Source: Nocardiopsis sp. ATB16-24 (GTDB lineage Bacteria > Actinomycetota > Actinomycetes > Streptosporangiales > Streptosporangiaceae). Taken from it: a DNA stretch of 64,000 nt. This document shows positions 62,229-64,000 of the stretch, piece after piece. How positions within the stretch are numbered: the stretch's first letter is position 1; each line of letters opens with the position of its first letter. The notes beneath the pieces are model-generated. The model saw nothing but the letters and a program-made list of their open reading frames with translations. It searched no databases and was not told the origin of the DNA. The translations under genes were made by a program, and so were the position numbers. Location: assembly GCF_030271535.1 (NCBI RefSeq), contig NZ_JASCXJ010000021.1, positions 35,274-99,273 of the forward strand, read 5' to 3'.

Positions 62229-64000
62229 TTAATTGCGGGATTCTCTCTGCCTTTCGAAGAAATTGTTAGTATCGTTGTATGCTCCTGTGAAAGTTCCCGT
62301 GAAGTCTTCTACCCTTTCGCTTCCGGATTTCGTGCGTTCGTCGCTAGTTATTATTTCGATGTCGTACATGATGTCACCGAGGGCGTCATCCATGGTGTTC
62401 AGTCCATCCCCAGACCGAACACTGCTATTCCAGTTTCCTATGTTCTTTTCTATGGTCAATTCTATGGAGGAGTCCAGGATGAAGTTCTCATCAATGTCAT
62501 CTGCAGTAAGTACTTCACCTCCTCGTTCGATGGTAAGAACACCTCCTTCCATTAGGGTCCTGAATTCATCAGGGCGAACGACGTTATTGAGCTCCTCTGG
62601 GTATTTTTGGGATACGTAGTCCAAGGCCTCAAGTCGAAAATTCTGCTCTATGTATTCTGTGCTTGTATAGGTGGGGTGTCGGGGGGAGACGTCGAATTCT
62701 CCGTTGACGATCGCGTCTACGATGCTGTCTGATGCCAGGCCCATCCCCTTGGAAATAGCCTTGCCGATAATCGGTATTTTATCTGCCAGGTTTCCAGCCT
62801 CGTCAACCAAAAATCCAGTGACTTGCTTGTTTCGATCTACAGTTTCCTTCAGGTCGGCTGAACGGTCTTCGGAATCCCTTTTAAGGGCTTCCTCCAAAAG
62901 CCCTTGAATGGTGCCAGCGCCACGAGCTGTACTCTTTTCTTGTCCGCTTTCCAAGAAGGCCGCGGCTTCGATCTGTTGGTAGATGTCAACAGATTCGACC
63001 ACATCTGCGGCAGATTCGTCGTTGCCCATGAGGTACTGCATGAATATCGCTCGTTCTTCTGGGCCGATATCAACGATTCTGCTGTCGGGATCGTAATTAC
63101 CTATTCCTTCTATGGGTGCGCCGGATTCCTCCCACACGCTCCCTTCGGCGAAGCTGTGTATGTGCGCGTTGAAGATGTCGGCGAAGCTGTTGGCCAGCTC
63201 GGTGTTGAAGTGGGTGAAGGATGCGTCCTTGTAATCGTTTTCTCCTTCGGTGACGTGGACCCCGGTGTTGATCAAGGACTCGTACATCTCGGGATCGGTC
63301 ACCGTCTCCATGAAGCCGGCGAAGGCGCGTCCGGCTCGGCTGGATTCCTGGTAGTCGTCACTGTCGAGATCCTCGGCCAGCCAGTCGGTGAGCTGGCGGG
63401 CAGTGGCGCCTTCGTCATGCCACTCGTAGGTGAAAAGCCCTTCGACCGCATTGGTCCGCTCGTGTTCGGCGTACTCGATACCCAGTTCGGGGTCGAGGTG
63501 GGTGCCGGTGAGCATGAAGTAGTTGGTGTCCTTGTTACGGGTGCCCACATCGACCAGTGGGGCGATCTCCTCAGAAGTCAGCCAGCCGTCGTCGCCCTCA
63601 CTGCCCCAGTAGTGCAGGTAAGCGCCCGAAGACAGGGACAGGTTGGTGGAGAGCGCGTAGCCGCCCTGGAGTTCGGGGTCGGTGTGCTTGAGTAGATCAG
63701 AGAGTGCGCGGGCGTCTTCCTGGTAGACCACCAAGTGGTAGGGCATCTCCTCCCCGCCTGGTTCTTGGAGGAACGGCCCTTCGGCTGCCTTGCGCACGCT
63801 CGCGGGCAGATCCTCGTATCCGCCACCTAGGCTCGGGTCCGATAGTGCTAGCAGGCCGTCACCTAGCACACCGAGCGCGTACTCGCGTTCTTCGTCGGTC
63901 AGGTGCTCGCCCTCCATCTGGGCCGGCACACCGAGTACGCCCGGTCCCGGGGTGTTCTCCGACTCCAGGCGCTCGTAGAACGCGTCGAGGAAGGCCATCT
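62229..64000 (-). CDS. Large WXG-associated protein, N-terminus outside the window
   Basis: At least 589 residues; the frame is open at the right edge and the internal ATG at 63998 is unlikely to be the start. The first visible part (AFLDAFYERL, then GVLGDGLLALSD and YFMLTGTHLDPELG) resembles the central helical region of actinomycete 'TPR repeat region' proteins that follow a WXG-like N-terminal domain. A glycine-rich hydrophobic stretch (LADKIPIIGKAISKGMGLASDSIVDAIV) is at about 405-435. The tail IMYDIEIITSDE..NDTNNFFERQ is shared with the remnant at 56235. G+C falls sharply at about 63,120, within the gene. No known toxin motif is seen. Confidence 0.75.
   Translation of the reverse strand, partial: MAFLDAFYERLESENTPGPGVLGVPAQMEGEHLTDEEREYALGVLGDGLLALSDPSLGGGYEDLPASVRKAAEGPFLQEPGGEEMPYHLVVYQEDARALSDLLKHTDPELQGGYALSTNLSLSSGAYLHYWGSEGDDGWLTSEEIAPLVDVGTRNKDTNYFMLTGTHLDPELGIEYAEHERTNAVEGLFTYEWHDEGATARQLTDWLAEDLDSDDYQESSRAGRAFAGFMETVTDPEMYESLINTGVHVTEGENDYKDASFTHFNTELANSFADIFNAHIHSFAEGSVWEESGAPIEGIGNYDPDSRIVDIGPEERAIFMQYLMGNDESAADVVESVDIYQQIEAAAFLESGQEKSTARGAGTIQGLLEEALKRDSEDRSADLKETVDRNKQVTGFLVDEAGNLADKIPIIGKAISKGMGLASDSIVDAIVNGEFDVSPRHPTYTSTEYIEQNFRLEALDYVSQKYPEELNNVVRPDEFRTLMEGGVLTIERGGEVLTADDIDENFILDSSIELTIEKNIGNWNSSVRSGDGLNTMDDALGDIMYDIEIITSDERTKSGSERVEDFTGTFTGAYNDTNNFFERQRESRN

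Noticed and set aside
62229..62700. A known toxin domain at the end of the large WXG-associated protein
   Set aside because: I could find no recognisable nuclease, ADP-ribosyltransferase or peptidase motif, and the C-terminal tail is shared with the remnant at 56235, so it is not a variable toxin tip in the usual sense.

Overview
The window is high-G+C actinomycete DNA. Nocardiopsis or a close relative (Streptosporangiales) is my best guess, an inference from the HisE/HisG, PurS/PurQ/PurL, SURF1, DUF3817 and SigR-like proteins, the frequent GTG/TTG starts and the ESX-type WXG100 genes. Most of it is core chromosome. Two accessory regions stand out: an 11-kb integrated element (17,510-28,520) and a WXG100/lipoprotein locus at the right end (54,870-64,000).

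Left core (1-17,430): a partial methyltransferase, an SDR, hisE-hisG, a spermidine-synthase-like protein and an EF-hand protein. A rearranged phosphate regulon follows (pstB, an atypical response regulator, pstS, pstC, pstA, all minus strand). A PHO-box-like repeat precedes pstB and a weaker one precedes pstS. Next come thioredoxin, two DUF202 membrane proteins, a glycan cluster (epimerase, PIG-L deacetylase, WbqC-like protein, divergent processive glycosyltransferase), DUF3817 and SURF1.

Integrated element: a 27-bp direct repeat (17,510-17,536 and 28,494-28,520) bounds 10,984 bp. The left copy lies inside what looks like a 6C RNA gene: two hairpins, each with exactly six C in its loop on the minus strand. 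The element has a tyrosine integrase split by one in-frame TGA, a divergent control region with HTH and excisionase-like genes, a P-loop replication-type ATPase followed by a long palindrome (candidate origin), a lower-G+C nuclease/DNA-methyltransferase pair, and small regulators of which one gene is frameshifted and one protein looks short. No conjugation or virion gene is visible, so it resembles a decaying small integrative element or phage satellite.

Middle core (28,521-54,800): an alpha/beta hydrolase lacking its nucleophile, a VOC protein, an ABC-ATPase remnant with a palindromic operator, an HTH/membrane pair and an aldolase-like protein lacking metal ligands. A complete choline-to-betaine and betaine-uptake operon follows (aldehyde dehydrogenase, choline oxidase, ATPase, fused permease, binding lipoprotein). 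Then come an EEP-domain membrane protein, purS/purQ/purL with two foreign genes interspersed, a SigR-like sigma factor without RsrA, a 2-oxoacid dehydrogenase operon (E1alpha, E1beta, E2) and an OmpA-domain lipoprotein.

Right end: from right to left on the minus strand lie a large WXG-associated protein cut by the window edge, two related lipoproteins, two WXG100 proteins, a small membrane protein, a membrane-anchored pseudokinase, an AEC transporter, a C-terminal remnant of a second large protein and two more lipoproteins of the same family. The C-terminal half of the large gene and its neighbouring lipoprotein are clearly lower in G+C than the rest. This pattern of effector-like protein, partner lipoprotein, remnants and orphan partners is the best candidate for an undescribed system here.
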